Shown here one piece after another: positions 33,985 through 43,605 of a stretch of DNA of 64,000 nt. This DNA is from Bacillus thuringiensis (GTDB lineage Bacteria; Bacillota; Bacilli; Bacillales; Bacillaceae_G). Both the position numbers and the translations under genes were made by a program. The notes below the pieces were generated by a model. That model was not told the DNA's origin, did no database searches, and saw only the letters and a program-made list of their open reading frames with translations. Within the stretch, counting starts at the first letter, position 1. The number at the start of each line of letters is the position of its first letter. The stretch is taken from NCBI RefSeq assembly GCF_022095615.2, contig NZ_CP155560.1, positions 372,001 through 436,000 on the forward strand, given 5' to 3'.

Positions 33985-34043
33985 GTCAAGTAACCCTAAA
34001 ATATAATACACTTACGATGTACTATATTTTAGGGTTACTTGAC
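33985..34043. repeat. Perfect 21-bp inverted repeat
   Basis: GTCAAGTAACCCTAAAATATA and its exact complement are separated by 17 bp, and three more bases pair beyond one mismatch. It lies 28 bp after the stop of the minus-strand phosphatase gene. It may be that gene's terminator or a mobile-element scar. Confidence 0.65.
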
Positions 34044-34070
34044 GTTTACTTTATATAATGGAATCTTCGA

Positions 34071-34661
34071 CTATATACATTCTAAGTGGTTCGTATCATT
34101 GATAAAATGAATTACTTTTTCTTTATCCGTAAGTTCAATCATACTAATCCCTGTATCTCCTACTTTAAAATAGTAATCCATGTTAATTGGCATTTGGAAA
34201 AAGGCACGTAATATACTAGTAATTACCCCGCCATGAGCTACAATTGCAATCCGTTCATATTTATTTTCTGTCACAATTTTAGAAAATATCGTTTCAATTC
34301 TCATTCGAAACTCAATGAATGATTCCCCATTTTCAAAACGATCATGAAGAAATTTTGGCTCTGGATACTTTTTCGCTTCTTCGAAAGACATGCCAGCCTG
34401 TATACCATTATTAAATTCCATTAATTCTTCTTCAAATTTCACTGGACAACCAATTGCTTTCGCTAATGTTTCAGCAGTTTCTCGCGCCCTCTTTAATGTA
34501 CTTGCCCATATAAAATCTGGTGGAAAGTCATTTTTCACTTTATGTACTAAACCTTTCACTTGTTTTCTACCCATCTCCGTTAATTCAAAATCTGCTCTTC
34601 CTTCATGTACGTTTAAAATATCCGCTTCCGATTCCCCGTGCCTAATTAATAGTATTTGCAT
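34071..34661 (-). CDS. Histidine phosphatase family protein (phosphoglycerate mutase-like)
   Basis: The 196-residue protein carries the RHG signature LLIRHGESEAD with the phospho-accepting His8 and Arg7. It also has the second catalytic set: ASTLKRARETAETLA with Arg and the Glu region LMEFNNG, and VAHGGVI with the second His. Length and motifs match the cofactor-dependent phosphatase branch (GpmB/CobC-like) rather than glycolytic mutase. AAGGGGGAAAAGG precedes the ATG. It is monocistronic. Confidence 0.92.
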   Translation of the reverse strand: MQILLIRHGESEADILNVHEGRADFELTEMGRKQVKGLVHKVKNDFPPDFIWASTLKRARETAETLAKAIGCPVKFEEELMEFNNGIQAGMSFEEAKKYPEPKFLHDRFENGESFIEFRMRIETIFSKIVTENKYERIAIVAHGGVITSILRAFFQMPINMDYYFKVGDTGISMIELTDKEKVIHFINDTNHLECI

Positions 34662-34771
34662 ACCTTTTCCCCCTTACATCTTTTAAACTAGATTGATATA
34701 TTACCATATTTTACCGATATATTCAAATGAATAAGAAATTCTTACTTTTAATAACATATTCTTTAACTTGT

Positions 34772-36443
34772 GGTACCGTCTCATCGCTATCAAGCTAACA
34801 AAACTAAATTTCCTTAAAATGAAAAAATACGCTATTCTTTTTGTAAAAACATAGGAAAGGATAGCGTTTTTAGTATGAACTTATCGACTTTTGATAAATT
34901 AGAGTTGTTTTCTAAAAAGTTACAACGATATATGTCACCTGGTGCTCTAGAACAATTAGCTAGAGAAATAGGATTTGTTCAAAGAAAAAGTAAATATCGT
35001 GCGCAAGATTTAGTAGCTCTTTGTGTTTGGTTAGGCGAAAACATAGCAAATACTTCATTGACACAACTATGTAGTCGATTAGAAGCTAACACAGGTATTT
35101 CTATGAGTCCAGAAGGACTCAATCAACGCTTTAATTCTCGAGCTGTACAGTTTTTACAACAACTCTTAGCACATTTACTTCACCAACAATTTTGTGCTTC
35201 TAGCAAGATTCCAACTTTGTATACAAAATATTTTCGACGTATCCGCATCTTGGATTCTACCCATTTTCAAATTCCAGATAAATTCACTTCTACATATCAA
35301 GGTTCAGGTGGTAGCGGTCAAAGTGCTGGAGTAAAAATTCAACTAGAGTATGATTTACTAAGTGGTCAATTTCTTCATGTTCATGTAGGATCCGGAAAAC
35401 ACAATGATAAAACGTATACTTCTACTTGTTTAACATCCCTTCAACCGAACGATGTATGTATACGTGATTTAGGATATTTCGACTTAAAAGATTTACATAC
35501 TATAAGCGAGTGTGATGCTTATTTTATTTCGCGATTAAAGCTTAATACACGTATATATCAGAAGAATAAAGAACCTGAATACTTTCAAAATGGAACCATA
35601 AAAAAGCAATCTGAGTACATCCAATTAGATATGGAGCAATTTATTGACCAATTACAGTCAGGTGAAACATATGAAATTCCTGAAATCTATATTGGAATGT
35701 ATCAAAAGCTTCCGGCAAGACTAATTATGTATAAATTAACTGAAACGCAAATGAAGCGTAGACAAAAGGATTTAGCTTCTAAAGAACATAAGAAGCAAAT
35801 TACCTATAAAGAACGCAGTAAACGACTTAGTGCAATTAACTTTTACGTTACAAATATTCCATTGGAATATCTGCCAAAAGAGCAAGTATACGATTTTTAC
35901 TCCTTACGATGGCAAATTGAACTTATCTTTAAAACATGGAAAACATTTTTTCGTATTCATAAATGTAGTTCTGTAAAATTAGATAGACTAGAATGTCACT
36001 TATACGGACAATTAATAAGTATCCTTCTTTGTTCCTCCACCATGTTTCAAATGCGCCAACTACTCCTCATCAAGAAGAAACGAGAATTAAGCGAATATAA
36101 AGCAACTTATATCATAAAAGATTATTTCTTACTTATTTATCAATCTTTGCAAAAAGACACCCAAGAATTAACAAAGATATTGTTTCGGCTGTTCAATCTT
36201 TTGCAGAAAAACGGACAAAAATCCCATAGGTATGAGAAGAAAACAGTCTTTGATATCTTAGACGTCGTCTACAACTTTTCCATGTCTCATAATCATGTAG
36301 CGTAATTCAAAAAATCGAAACCCAATAGGGTTTATTTGATATGCAATTCTTTAAAAAACTTACACGGGATCTTTAGAAAAAAGAAGAAATCTCGCGTGAA
36401 ATTAAACTAATATAAGATTAGCTTGATGGGCATGGGCTGTACC
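34772..36443 (+). mobile_element. IS231-family insertion sequence, intact (copy B)
   Basis: About 1.67 kb bounded by inverted terminal repeats: GGTACCGTCTCATCGCTATC (34772 on) and its near-complement ending GGGCTGTACC at about 36443. It contains one full transposase gene. The element is of the IS4 group common in B. thuringiensis and B. cereus. I could not confirm a target-site duplication by eye. Confidence 0.9.
34875..36305 (+). CDS. IS231 transposase (IS4 family, DDE)
   Basis: Full-length, 476 residues. The N-terminal domain begins NLSTFDKLELFSKKLQRYMS. The DDE core has the first Asp in RILDSTHFQIPD and the second Asp in [11 protein letters not shown]. The YREK-like region reads [21 protein letters not shown], with the catalytic Glu of the IS4 signature Y(2)R(3)E(6)K in WQIELIFK. 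AGGAAAGGATAG lies upstream of the ATG. It is intact, so it could mobilise the solo ends and copy A in trans. Confidence 0.95.
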   Translation: MNLSTFDKLELFSKKLQRYMSPGALEQLAREIGFVQRKSKYRAQDLVALCVWLGENIANTSLTQLCSRLEANTGISMSPEGLNQRFNSRAVQFLQQLLAHLLHQQFCASSKIPTLYTKYFRRIRILDSTHFQIPDKFTSTYQGSGGSGQSAGVKIQLEYDLLSGQFLHVHVGSGKHNDKTYTSTCLTSLQPNDVCIRDLGYFDLKDLHTISECDAYFISRLKLNTRIYQKNKEPEYFQNGTIKKQSEYIQLDMEQFIDQLQSGETYEIPEIYIGMYQKLPARLIMYKLTETQMKRRQKDLASKEHKKQITYKERSKRLSAINFYVTNIPLEYLPKEQVYDFYSLRWQIELIFKTWKTFFRIHKCSSVKLDRLECHLYGQLISILLCSSTMFQMRQLLLIKKKRELSEYKATYIIKDYFLLIYQSLQKDTQELTKILFRLFNLLQKNGQKSHRYEKKTVFDILDVVYNFSMSHNHVA

Positions 36444-36546
36444 CCAATATAGATATTATTGTTAATCGTGGAATATATATGGAAATAAAACACGGAATAT
36501 AATATTATAAATAATAAGATAGTTTACAATATATTTCTCCTTGTGA

Positions 36547-36585
36547 AAAGATAAGATCCTACTCTCCGATCTTATCTTTCTTTTT
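36547..36585 (+). terminator. Intrinsic terminator
   Basis: AAAGATAAGATC/GATCTTATCTTT with a 9-nt loop, followed by CTTTTTG. It has no coding gene upstream other than the IS231 element. Confidence 0.75.
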
Positions 36586-36861
36586 GTTAATTTATAATAC
36601 AAAAAAGAGAACCCTTATTATAAGGGTTCTGCAACAGGAAAGAACAAATATATAATAATTAAAAGAATTACTTATATTATAATTTAAAAATAAGACAAAT
36701 ATATTGAGAAAATTCAGAACGGGTTGAATATATATGTACCCTTATTTATAATTGATTATGAGTTGGAGTACTAATCTGTCATCTGTTCCTTTTTCTAAAG
36801 AAGATTGATTTCAATCTTCTTTTTTTTGTTAGTTCCTCTTTCCTCGAAAAAAGAACAAGAA

Positions 36862-37050
36862 TTACTTAAGAATTGTGGAAATAGCTTGCTTGTAGACTAG
36901 TTGTTGCTTACCATGAACTATCATAAGAACGGTGAATTTATCCATTGCAAGGATCTGCCCACGTATTGGAACGCCATTCATTAAAAATACAGTAACTTCC
37001 CCTTTTCTTTCTTTTAATTATTCATACATATCTTCTTGTAAGTTATACAT
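36862..37050 (-). pseudogene. hfq-like gene with premature stop
   Basis: Of the same 63 codons as the intact gene at 4005-4193 and about 85-90% identical. Codon 11 is TAA where the intact copy has CAA (Gln). The rest of the frame is open and keeps the RGQILAMDKFTVLMIVHGKQ and YKQAIST parts, so decay looks recent. Confidence 0.88.
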
Positions 37051-37072
37051 GAAATACGCCCCCTAATTGTAT

Positions 37073-37414
37073 CTACTTTTCTTTTAATGCTTGCTGCATC
37101 TCTTTGTTGTCCATTTGTATTTCCCATTCATCTTCTATTTTTCTAAACCATTTTCCTATATTGCTTACATAGTATCTTTTTATTTCACTATACGGAATCC
37201 AAATTTCACGTTCTTGTATTTGATTCATCACTTCATGGAGAATCTCATCATGTTCATACTTTTTAGGTCTTCTATAATGTGTTTTTATAAACTGTGAATA
37301 TTCTCTACGTAACCAATTAGAAATATGTTGTCTTTGTCTTTGCTTGAGATGTGACCATTTTTTATTTGTTTGAAGGATTTTTCCATTTACTTTTATGTGG
37401 TTTTTCATCGACAC
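37073..37414 (-). CDS. Basic hypothetical protein
   Basis: The 113-residue protein is strongly basic and rich in Trp, Arg and Gln (HLKQRQRQHISNWLRREYSQF, HYRRPKKYEHDEIL, GKWFRKIEDEWEI), a profile typical of nucleic-acid-binding proteins. AAAAGGGGATGAG precedes the ATG. It lies just upstream of the broken hfq-like gene on the same strand (22 bp) and is absent from copy 1 of the locus. I do not recognise the domain. Confidence 0.65.
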   Translation of the reverse strand: MSMKNHIKVNGKILQTNKKWSHLKQRQRQHISNWLRREYSQFIKTHYRRPKKYEHDEILHEVMNQIQEREIWIPYSEIKRYYVSNIGKWFRKIEDEWEIQMDNKEMQQALKEK

Positions 37415-37981
37415 TCATCCCCTTTTACAAGCAAAACGAATATATAACTATCGTATCACATTTTAATTGAAATACGGCTATAGATACATATTTCGCAAGA
37501 AATCTATCCAAAATAAAAATAATATCTCCATTTCACACAAAATAGTATCCAAAAAAGACGAGACCGAATCCATTAAGCGGATTGATTAGGTACAAAAATT
37601 AAATGTAGACTATTGATTCTTTAGTTTGTTTTTTTTATTAAATATTATGATACGTGAAATTTTATATTTCCTTGTTAAAAAAGCCCCCATAGATCGTACA
37701 CCTATGAGAGCTACCTTAGGGTATTTAGACTTTCGACTCCATTCTATTGTAACAGGCTTTCACCATACATGAGAAACATAATGAACCAAAAGCAGACCAT
37801 CATAATAAGAAATTCTTTAAACCCTTGCTGAAAGGAAATACGCCCTTCTTCCATTCTACATGCCCCTTTTCTCTACAACTTTTTATATGTTAAAATATAG
37901 AAAAAAGAAACCTGCCAATTTCTTTCCTAGACGGTCACTCATGACTTTGCTCTTTGTTTGCTTCTTGCAAATGAAGAGCTT
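37415..37981. other. Gene-poor stretch
   Basis: The first 80 bp carry homology to 4230-4302. I see no ORF with a ribosome site. A hairpin GCTCTT...AAGAGC with TTTTATTTTG (about 37950-37986) could be a + strand terminator. Confidence 0.45.
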
Positions 37982-38158
37982 TTATTTTGCATACTTATAC
38001 TTACTTTTTAACATCGCATAGCGCAATAGCTTTAACTTTGTCTCTTTTTTTAATGCTTTCCACTCCGATACAGCAATCTTCATTTTCCGTACCCCTATAT
38101 CGATTAGTATTTCACTAATATAATAGGTTATTGCTTGGCTCGTTTTTTTCAAAAACAT
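37982..38158 (-). CDS. Small basic protein, unknown
   Basis: A 58-codon ORF encoding a basic helical protein (MFLKKTSQAITYYISEIL, then VSEWKALKKETKLKLLRYAML, ending KYKYAK). GAAAGGA lies directly before the ATG, which is closer than ideal. It follows a truncated ORF on the same strand, and together they look like the end of an operon cut by the IS6 element. The function is unknown. Confidence 0.45.
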   Translation of the reverse strand: MFLKKTSQAITYYISEILIDIGVRKMKIAVSEWKALKKETKLKLLRYAMLKSKYKYAK

Positions 38159-38167
38159 TCCTTTCGA

Positions 38168-38284
38168 TTAATTTTCATTAAATACATCTACTTTGCTAAA
38201 TTCCTTTTCTAATATTAACAAAACTTTTTTATAGGCATGTGGTTCGAACCATTGTAATAAGTTCAACTGTTCGTATATCTTTCT
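38168..38284 (-). pseudogene. Gene end truncated by the IS6 element
   Basis: A protein-like frame (YEQLNLLQWFEPHAYKKVL, then LEKEFSKVDVFNEN stop) runs from the IS end at 38284 to the stop at 38168. Its 5' part is missing, evidently removed by insertion of the IS6 element. It could have been co-transcribed with the 58-residue gene. Confidence 0.5.
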
Positions 38285-39147
38285 GGTTCTGGTGCAAAGA
38301 TAAAATAAAAGAGAATATAACGCATATATTTCGAGCGGAATTGTATTTTATGCTGTTAGCCCAAACAATTGATGGATGAATTCTTTCTGATTTTGGACAG
38401 ACTGGTCCCGTAAATCAATCTGTTCTTTTTTAATCATATGCATGGCTTCAACACCACTCAATATAGAAGTTGCAGTTTTAAATGACTTAAACCCCAACAT
38501 AGGATGCACACGTTTCTTAATAAAACGATGATCTTGTTCCACTATATTATTGAGATATCTAACTTGTCTTAGCTTTATGCCTTCAGGCATATGTTTTTCT
38601 TCTTTCAACGCTTGAATTGCTACAGGATAGGCAGGGTCCTTATCTATTGTTATCACGCGAGGTTTAGAAACGTACGAAAAAGTCAGGGCTTTCTTGAAAA
38701 AACACTTGGCGGCTTGTTTATCTCTTGATTTACTTAGATAAAAATCAATGGTATTCCCTTCTGAATCAACGGCACGATATAAATACATCCATTGCCCTTT
38801 TACTTTAATATAGGTTTCATCGACTCTCCATGAATCATTTGTTGATTTTAGATGATGTCGTACTTTCTCTTCTAGTTGAGGTCCATATTGATGAACCCAG
38901 CGCATAATCGTTGTGTGAGCAATGGATAATCCTCTTTCCTCCATCATTTCCACCAAGTTACGGAAGCTCAAATTGTACCTTAGGTACCACCATACTGTTA
39001 ATAAGATTAGTTCCGGCTGATAATGCTTCCATTTGAACAAATTTCTCTTTTCCATACCGATCACACACCTTTTTTAGAGTAATACTATCAGTATGTCCAA
39101 GTTTAGGAGATTACTGGCAAGAGCTTTAGAGTTTTTGCACCAAAACC
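38285..39147 (-). mobile_element. IS6-family element, IS240-like
   Basis: An element of 863 bp bounded by GGTTCTGGTGCAAA (38285 on) and its partner TTTGCACCAAAACC ending at 39147. Size and ends match the IS240 type of the IS6 family from B. thuringiensis. The 8 bp on either side do not match, so no target duplication is visible. This suggests recombination after insertion. Confidence 0.88.
38348..39064 (-). CDS. IS6-family transposase (IS240-like)
   Basis: The 238-residue DDE transposase appears intact. The catalytic residues lie in WRVDETYIKVKGQWMYLYRA (first Asp), VITIDKDPAYP (second Asp) and NIVEQDHRFIKKR (Glu). A helix-turn-helix-like N-terminus (SFRNLVEMMEERGLSIAHTT) binds the ends. Length is usual for the family. 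IS6 elements move by replicative cointegration and often join plasmid segments. Confidence 0.94.
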   Translation of the reverse strand: MIGMEKRNLFKWKHYQPELILLTVWWYLRYNLSFRNLVEMMEERGLSIAHTTIMRWVHQYGPQLEEKVRHHLKSTNDSWRVDETYIKVKGQWMYLYRAVDSEGNTIDFYLSKSRDKQAAKCFFKKALTFSYVSKPRVITIDKDPAYPVAIQALKEEKHMPEGIKLRQVRYLNNIVEQDHRFIKKRVHPMLGFKSFKTATSILSGVEAMHMIKKEQIDLRDQSVQNQKEFIHQLFGLTA

Positions 39148-39156
39148 ATTTTAAGA

Positions 39157-39975
39157 TTAACGGACAAATTTAAGGTTTATGTCTCCATTATTAGCATTGA
39201 CATCTAATTTTTTGTCACCACCACTTTTATTTTCTGGTAGATTGTTTTTACCTTTAGAAGCTTGGCTCGCAATATTAAATACATCATACGATCCTACTAT
39301 AGTTCCATTTATACCACCATTTTTTGATTTTAATTTTAATGTATCTTCAACTGTAACTTTTTCTATATCTAGGTTACCATTTGAAACTGTTGCATCAACG
39401 GAACCTTTCACCTTAACATTGGATAGATTTATATCGTCATTTTTGGTTTCCAATTTGAATCTTTTCTCAATTTCTACATTAGAAGCTTTTATTTTTCCAT
39501 TTGAAGTTTTTGCATCGATAGTACCAGATATATTTACTTCTGAAAGATTAATATCCCCTTTAGATGTTTTTATTTCAATACCACTTTCAATACCACGCGG
39601 AACTGATATCTTTATATTCCTATGTGCTTTGTCGGAATTAAGGCCCACATAGTCTTTCAATTCTTTATCGGTATTGGCTTGCATAATTAAATTCTTTTCA
39701 TCTGAAACACTTATCGCATAGGATTCTTTATCATTATCAAAATACGTAATATGAATCACGTTATCGTTTGATTTTACCACATCGACACTTCGATCCATTG
39801 CAGCTAGAGATATTTTGGAAATCTTATCTGCTTCTATTGAATAGCTCTTTTCCTCATATTTTATTGAACTATTTTTCTTATCAGAACTAGCATCATTTGT
39901 ACATGCAGAAGTAAAAATTAATACTGAGCTAACAACTACAGTGAAAGGTAAGACATTTTTAAAAACTTTTTTCAT
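39157..39975 (-). CDS. Lipoprotein with DUF4097-type beta-repeat domain
   Basis: I place the start at the ATG 39973-39975 (MKKVFKN), giving 272 residues. A lipoprotein signal peptide ends in the lipobox FTSAC, so it is anchored outside the membrane. The rest is a regular beta-helix-like repeat (SKGDINLSEVNISGTIDAKT, SNGKIKASNVEIEKRF, KNDDINLSNVKVKGSVDAT). This is typical of DUF4097 or putative-adhesin proteins. The stop lies only 10 bp from the end of the IS6 element, but the gene appears complete. Its role is unknown. Confidence 0.82.
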   Translation of the reverse strand: MKKVFKNVLPFTVVVSSVLIFTSACTNDASSDKKNSSIKYEEKSYSIEADKISKISLAAMDRSVDVVKSNDNVIHITYFDNDKESYAISVSDEKNLIMQANTDKELKDYVGLNSDKAHRNIKISVPRGIESGIEIKTSKGDINLSEVNISGTIDAKTSNGKIKASNVEIEKRFKLETKNDDINLSNVKVKGSVDATVSNGNLDIEKVTVEDTLKLKSKNGGINGTIVGSYDVFNIASQASKGKNNLPENKSGGDKKLDVNANNGDINLKFVR

Positions 39976-40146
39976 GATTTGTAACACCACTTTCTAAATA
40001 AATACATAATTTAATCTTCATTTTTACGATTTTATGATTTAATGAATAAATCTTCACCTTAGGAATTCGGCCAAAATATTTATATTTTGACCGAATCCAT
40101 ACTTTTCTTGGCAAGAGAATAATATTTCGCTCTCATTTTAACTTAA

Positions 40147-41511
40147 TTAATGTTGAGCGTTAATCCATCCTGAGACATCCTTTATTACTTGAGAATCTAC
40201 ATGAGCTGGTTTGTTGTAAATACTACCATCAAATTTATCTGCGGAACCGCCTGGCATAAACAAATGACTCAGTCCTGCATACACCTTGAAACTAACATTG
40301 TCTTTACCCTCAAGTGTTTCCTGCCACAGTTTATAATCTACTTTTTCTAAGACATGAAAATCAGTTGTACCTTGTATAATGAACATTGGAATACTAAGAT
40401 TTTTAACAATGCTTGCTCCATCAATTTTATTCAAACTATTCCAATAGCTAGCCGGATAGCCAAGTATAACTTCTGTCTTATCAGAGGAGTTGAGTTTTTT
40501 AATTTTATCTACTCCCGCTTTTGTATTGTCCAGTTCTTCTTTTTTACGCTCGTTCGATAGATTTTCTTGTTCTAATCGCAATGTAGTCTGTGTCAACACT
40601 ATATCCTCTAAACGACGTAAGGTACCAGCCATTGAGACAAAACCTTTTATTTCTGGATTATCCTGTGCTATTTTTGGTCCCAATAGGCCACCTTGACTGT
40701 GTCCAATTAGATAAATTCTGCTACTATCTACTCTTTTATCTTCTTTAGCAAGTCGCACAGCCTCTTTAGCATCATACAAATATTCTGTTTCTACGTCAGA
40801 GACATCATTTGGATATGCATAAGAGCGCTTGTCATAGCGGATAGAAGCAATTCCATTTTCGGCAAGACCGTGTGCAATATCCGCAAAAGGACGATTAAGA
40901 CCCGTACCAATGATAGAATCCATATTATTGGGACCAGACCCCTGAAGCAAAATTGCAACCGGCGGCTTTTCTACTCCTTTTGGAAGAGTTAACAACCCAT
41001 TCAATTTTTTTTCATTGTAACCAACTTTAATCGAAGATTCTTCCCATTTTTCCCCTTTCACCGGTTTAACTATAAGTGGTTGTAGTTGAGTTTGAACGTC
41101 GGTTACCTTCCCATCTTTTGTATATACAAAAGTAGTTTGCAAATTATTTTTACGATGTACCGTGGTAATGGCCACTTTTCCATTTTTATCTTTCGAACTA
41201 AATACTTCTGATTCTGTATCTAGAGCAGGTCCTAATTGAGATATTAAAGCATTCCATTTAGAGGCAAACTCATCCTTAGGTAATTTACTATTCATTTCAT
41301 GAGTTCCATTTTTATAAAGTTGATCAAAATCATTTTTCTGAAATTGCTCTAAATAGGCTGCACTTTTTATTTTTAAATCCTTCTCATCAAAATTTTTTGT
41401 GCCTTGCGTAACATTTTGGTTCTGTGAATTCTTATCCGGCTTTTCAGGCGTTGTACCACAAGCTGCAAGTGAAATTATTATTGCACTTGCCACAATACGC
41501 TTGGTAAACAT
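40147..41511 (-). CDS. Lipoprotein alpha/beta-hydrolase with DUF3887-like domain
   Basis: The 454-residue precursor begins with a lipoprotein signal (SLAAC with Cys18). An N-terminal DUF3887-like domain (about 45-140) is followed by an alpha/beta-hydrolase domain. That domain has the nucleophile motif GHSQGG, the oxyanion segment LLQGSGPNNMD, and the likely acid and His in GTTDFHV and GLSHLFMPGG. Such extracellular serine esterases are common in Bacillus. GGAGGGATTAT precedes the ATG. It is monocistronic and its substrate is unknown. Confidence 0.9.
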   Translation of the reverse strand: MFTKRIVASAIIISLAACGTTPEKPDKNSQNQNVTQGTKNFDEKDLKIKSAAYLEQFQKNDFDQLYKNGTHEMNSKLPKDEFASKWNALISQLGPALDTESEVFSSKDKNGKVAITTVHRKNNLQTTFVYTKDGKVTDVQTQLQPLIVKPVKGEKWEESSIKVGYNEKKLNGLLTLPKGVEKPPVAILLQGSGPNNMDSIIGTGLNRPFADIAHGLAENGIASIRYDKRSYAYPNDVSDVETEYLYDAKEAVRLAKEDKRVDSSRIYLIGHSQGGLLGPKIAQDNPEIKGFVSMAGTLRRLEDIVLTQTTLRLEQENLSNERKKEELDNTKAGVDKIKKLNSSDKTEVILGYPASYWNSLNKIDGASIVKNLSIPMFIIQGTTDFHVLEKVDYKLWQETLEGKDNVSFKVYAGLSHLFMPGGSADKFDGSIYNKPAHVDSQVIKDVSGWINAQH

Positions 41512-41693
41512 AATAATCCCTCCACTAAATCTCTAGTTAGTAATTTCAGTGAGTATAAAGCGGCCTATAATAGTTAAGATGGGTATTTTTATTTTCTATC
41601 CTGTCCTATTTTACTTATACTCAGCAAAATATAACGGATGCTCATTTCGCCTTTACTGCCTCTATCCTTTAATAAATGATAACTTATTAATAT

Positions 41694-42383
41694 TTAAATC
41701 TTCTTCCGACTTACGACCAAAACACATAATATATAGACAATGACAGATACTACAATACAACTTATTATTTGAATAACTGCATTAGGAGTAAAGATTAGTG
41801 TTTCAAATATCAAGCTTAATACTTTTCGAAGTGCAGCAATAGGTGTAAATACACAAATGATAGCTACAATGATAATATCTGTAAGCCAACCATACCAAGT
41901 ACCTTGGATGGTAGTTAATGTATGAACAATCAAAGCAACCATCAGAATAAATACAAATTGACGAATGAAGGCAATACTAACTCCATTTTTATCCCAACCA
42001 AAAACACCAAATGGATTGGCTACAAATCCATTATTACCTACAGGTAATAGTTTATCTAAACAAAGATAGCAAAGCGCTGTAAATAGCGAAATAACAAGGG
42101 CGAAACAAATATAATTTATAAGGATCCCTCTCATATAATCGAGCTTTTTTACATTAAGATTCATAATTTTCCGGAAATTCTTAGCGGGAATGAGCACCGC
42201 ACTCATTAAAATTATGATATAAGAGTAAAAACTAAAACTTAAATAAAATTGTCCTTTATTTGTTGTTCCTAATAAATCATTAATTACGTAACTAATTATT
42301 TGTAAGACAATAGCTGCGATAAAAATAACGTACGATAATTTTACTTTCTTAAAATTTAGCTTTGCTACAGCAAGTGCATTCAT
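41694..42383 (-). CDS. ABC transporter membrane subunit
   Basis: The 229-residue protein has six predicted helices and no soluble domain. It lies 42 bp behind the ATPase gene and last in the GntR-ATPase-permease operon. It is the likely permease half of a YtrBC-like exporter, usually involved in envelope or antibiotic stress. Primary sequence alone gives no finer family name. Confidence 0.8.
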   Translation of the reverse strand: MNALAVAKLNFKKVKLSYVIFIAAIVLQIISYVINDLLGTTNKGQFYLSFSFYSYIIILMSAVLIPAKNFRKIMNLNVKKLDYMRGILINYICFALVISLFTALCYLCLDKLLPVGNNGFVANPFGVFGWDKNGVSIAFIRQFVFILMVALIVHTLTTIQGTWYGWLTDIIIVAIICVFTPIAALRKVLSLIFETLIFTPNAVIQIISCIVVSVIVYILCVLVVSRKKI

Positions 42384-42425
42384 CTTAAGTCCTCCTAATT
42401 TTATATTTTCACAATCAAATTCTTT

Positions 42426-43262
42426 TTATTCTTCTTCAACAAGACTGATGAAGAAATCTTGTAAGCCCAAAGGTGATATCATTACTGTATTTGTATCCTC
42501 AATTGGTTTGTCAAAAATGTATTGCGATACAAATCCACCCACGTTCTTTTTACCAATAATATTTAGACCTTTCGTTACCTGTTCGACGATATCAACTGGA
42601 CCTGTTACAGAATAAGCCATCTCATCAATATCAGTGGTATCTGCATATAATTTCAGTTCTCCTTTATCAATGATAAGAAGCTTTTCTGCAACTTTAGAAA
42701 TTTCATCAATTAAGTGTGTGGACACAATAATAATTTTTGGTTTCTGTTCGTTGCATACTTGTAATAAATCGTAAAAACTATTACGTGTAATAGCATCAAA
42801 CCCTAAAACTGGTTCATCTAGAATAATTACAGCCTTGTTACTAGCCATTCCAAGGATTGTGTTGACCATAACCTTCATTCCAAATGATGTTTGTTCATAC
42901 TTTTTGTTTAAATCCAGTTTGAATTTTTCCGCAATTTCAATTGCGAAATTGAGATCAAATTGACTGTGCAATTCTTTTGCAGTCTTGAATAAGTCCCTGA
43001 TACGCATATTAAAATGTTCTGCATCACTAGGAACAAAATATACTTGCTCTGGCATACGCATCATATTTACGAGGTTCCCCTCAACTCTGACTTCACCAGC
43101 ACTAGCATTATGGTGACCCGCAATTAATTTGAGAAAGGTAGTTTTTCCTGCCCCATTTTTACCTAGCAAACAGTAAATACCAGGTGAATCCAAGGTTACG
43201 GAGAAATTCCGCAACCCTTCATTTTTCCCATAATCTTTAGTTACATTGAATAAATTAATCAT
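42426..43262 (-). CDS. ABC transporter ATP-binding protein
   Basis: The 278-residue ATPase has Walker A GKNGAGKTTFLKLIAGH (about 35-51), Walker B AVIILDEPVLGFD (about 150) and the switch His in VSTHLID. The signature motif is degenerate (TSFGMKVMVN in place of LSGGQ), which is also seen in the YtrB-type branch. The start overlaps the GntR gene by 8 bp. It should power the membrane subunit encoded downstream. Confidence 0.92.
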   Translation of the reverse strand: MINLFNVTKDYGKNEGLRNFSVTLDSPGIYCLLGKNGAGKTTFLKLIAGHHNASAGEVRVEGNLVNMMRMPEQVYFVPSDAEHFNMRIRDLFKTAKELHSQFDLNFAIEIAEKFKLDLNKKYEQTSFGMKVMVNTILGMASNKAVIILDEPVLGFDAITRNSFYDLLQVCNEQKPKIIIVSTHLIDEISKVAEKLLIIDKGELKLYADTTDIDEMAYSVTGPVDIVEQVTKGLNIIGKKNVGGFVSQYIFDKPIEDTNTVMISPLGLQDFFISLVEEE

Positions 43263-43602
43263 CGTTTTCCTCCATTACTAATTTAATTATTTCCTCTCGT
43301 GATATACCAATTTTCATCGATTGTCGTATCGTATCTAACAGCTCTTTTTTTCGCTCGTCCAATATGATTTTCTTTGCCTCATTGGTTACTGCCATTCCAA
43401 TTCCTCGCTTTTTATAGAGCACTCCTTTATCTGCGAGAATCTTAACAGCCTTTACCGATGTAGTTGGGTTTACTGAGAGAAGCTTAGAAATCTGAGTGGT
43501 TGAAATAATTAAGTCATCTGGGTTATATGTACCAGATAAAATATCATTTTCAATCATCTCTGCAACCTGTGCAAATACGGGTTTCTCAGTTCTCATGAGC
43601 AC
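43255..43602 (-). CDS. GntR-family regulator, YtrA subfamily
   Basis: The 115-residue protein has the short YtrA architecture: a winged helix-turn-helix (residues about 10-75; QVAEMIENDILSGTY, STTQISKLLSVNPTTSVKAV, KRGIGMAV) and a brief helical dimerisation tail. YtrA-type proteins repress their own ABC operon and respond to cell-envelope antibiotics. Three operator-like inverted repeats lie in the tandem repeats upstream. A reasonable ribosome site (GGAAG) lies 8 nt before the ATG. Confidence 0.92.
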   Translation of the reverse strand: MLMRTEKPVFAQVAEMIENDILSGTYNPDDLIISTTQISKLLSVNPTTSVKAVKILADKGVLYKKRGIGMAVTNEAKKIILDERKKELLDTIRQSMKIGISREEIIKLVMEENDD

Positions 43603-43605
43603 TTC

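Larger units (their letters stand above)
33605..34070. other. Intergenic region with terminator, IS231 stub and inverted repeat
   Basis: Holds the terminator AAGGCACC/GGTGTCTT (33728-33749, part of the repeat shared with 11820-11870), a solo IS231 left end (33814-33865) and a perfect 21-bp inverted repeat (33985-34043). I see no gene. Confidence 0.6.
36598..37492. repeat. Duplicated Hfq-like locus, copy 2
   Basis: Matches 3742-4302. It includes a hairpin (36605-36632; AGAACCC/GGGTTCT), a conserved non-coding stretch, the + strand terminator (about 36797-36828), a broken hfq-like gene, and final homology at 37437-37492. The 113-residue gene at 37073-37414 lies within this copy only. Confidence 0.85.

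Noticed and set aside
39179..39652. 157-codon + strand ORF
   Set aside because: Antisense to the repeat region of the DUF4097 lipoprotein; its repeats are a mirror of the real gene.
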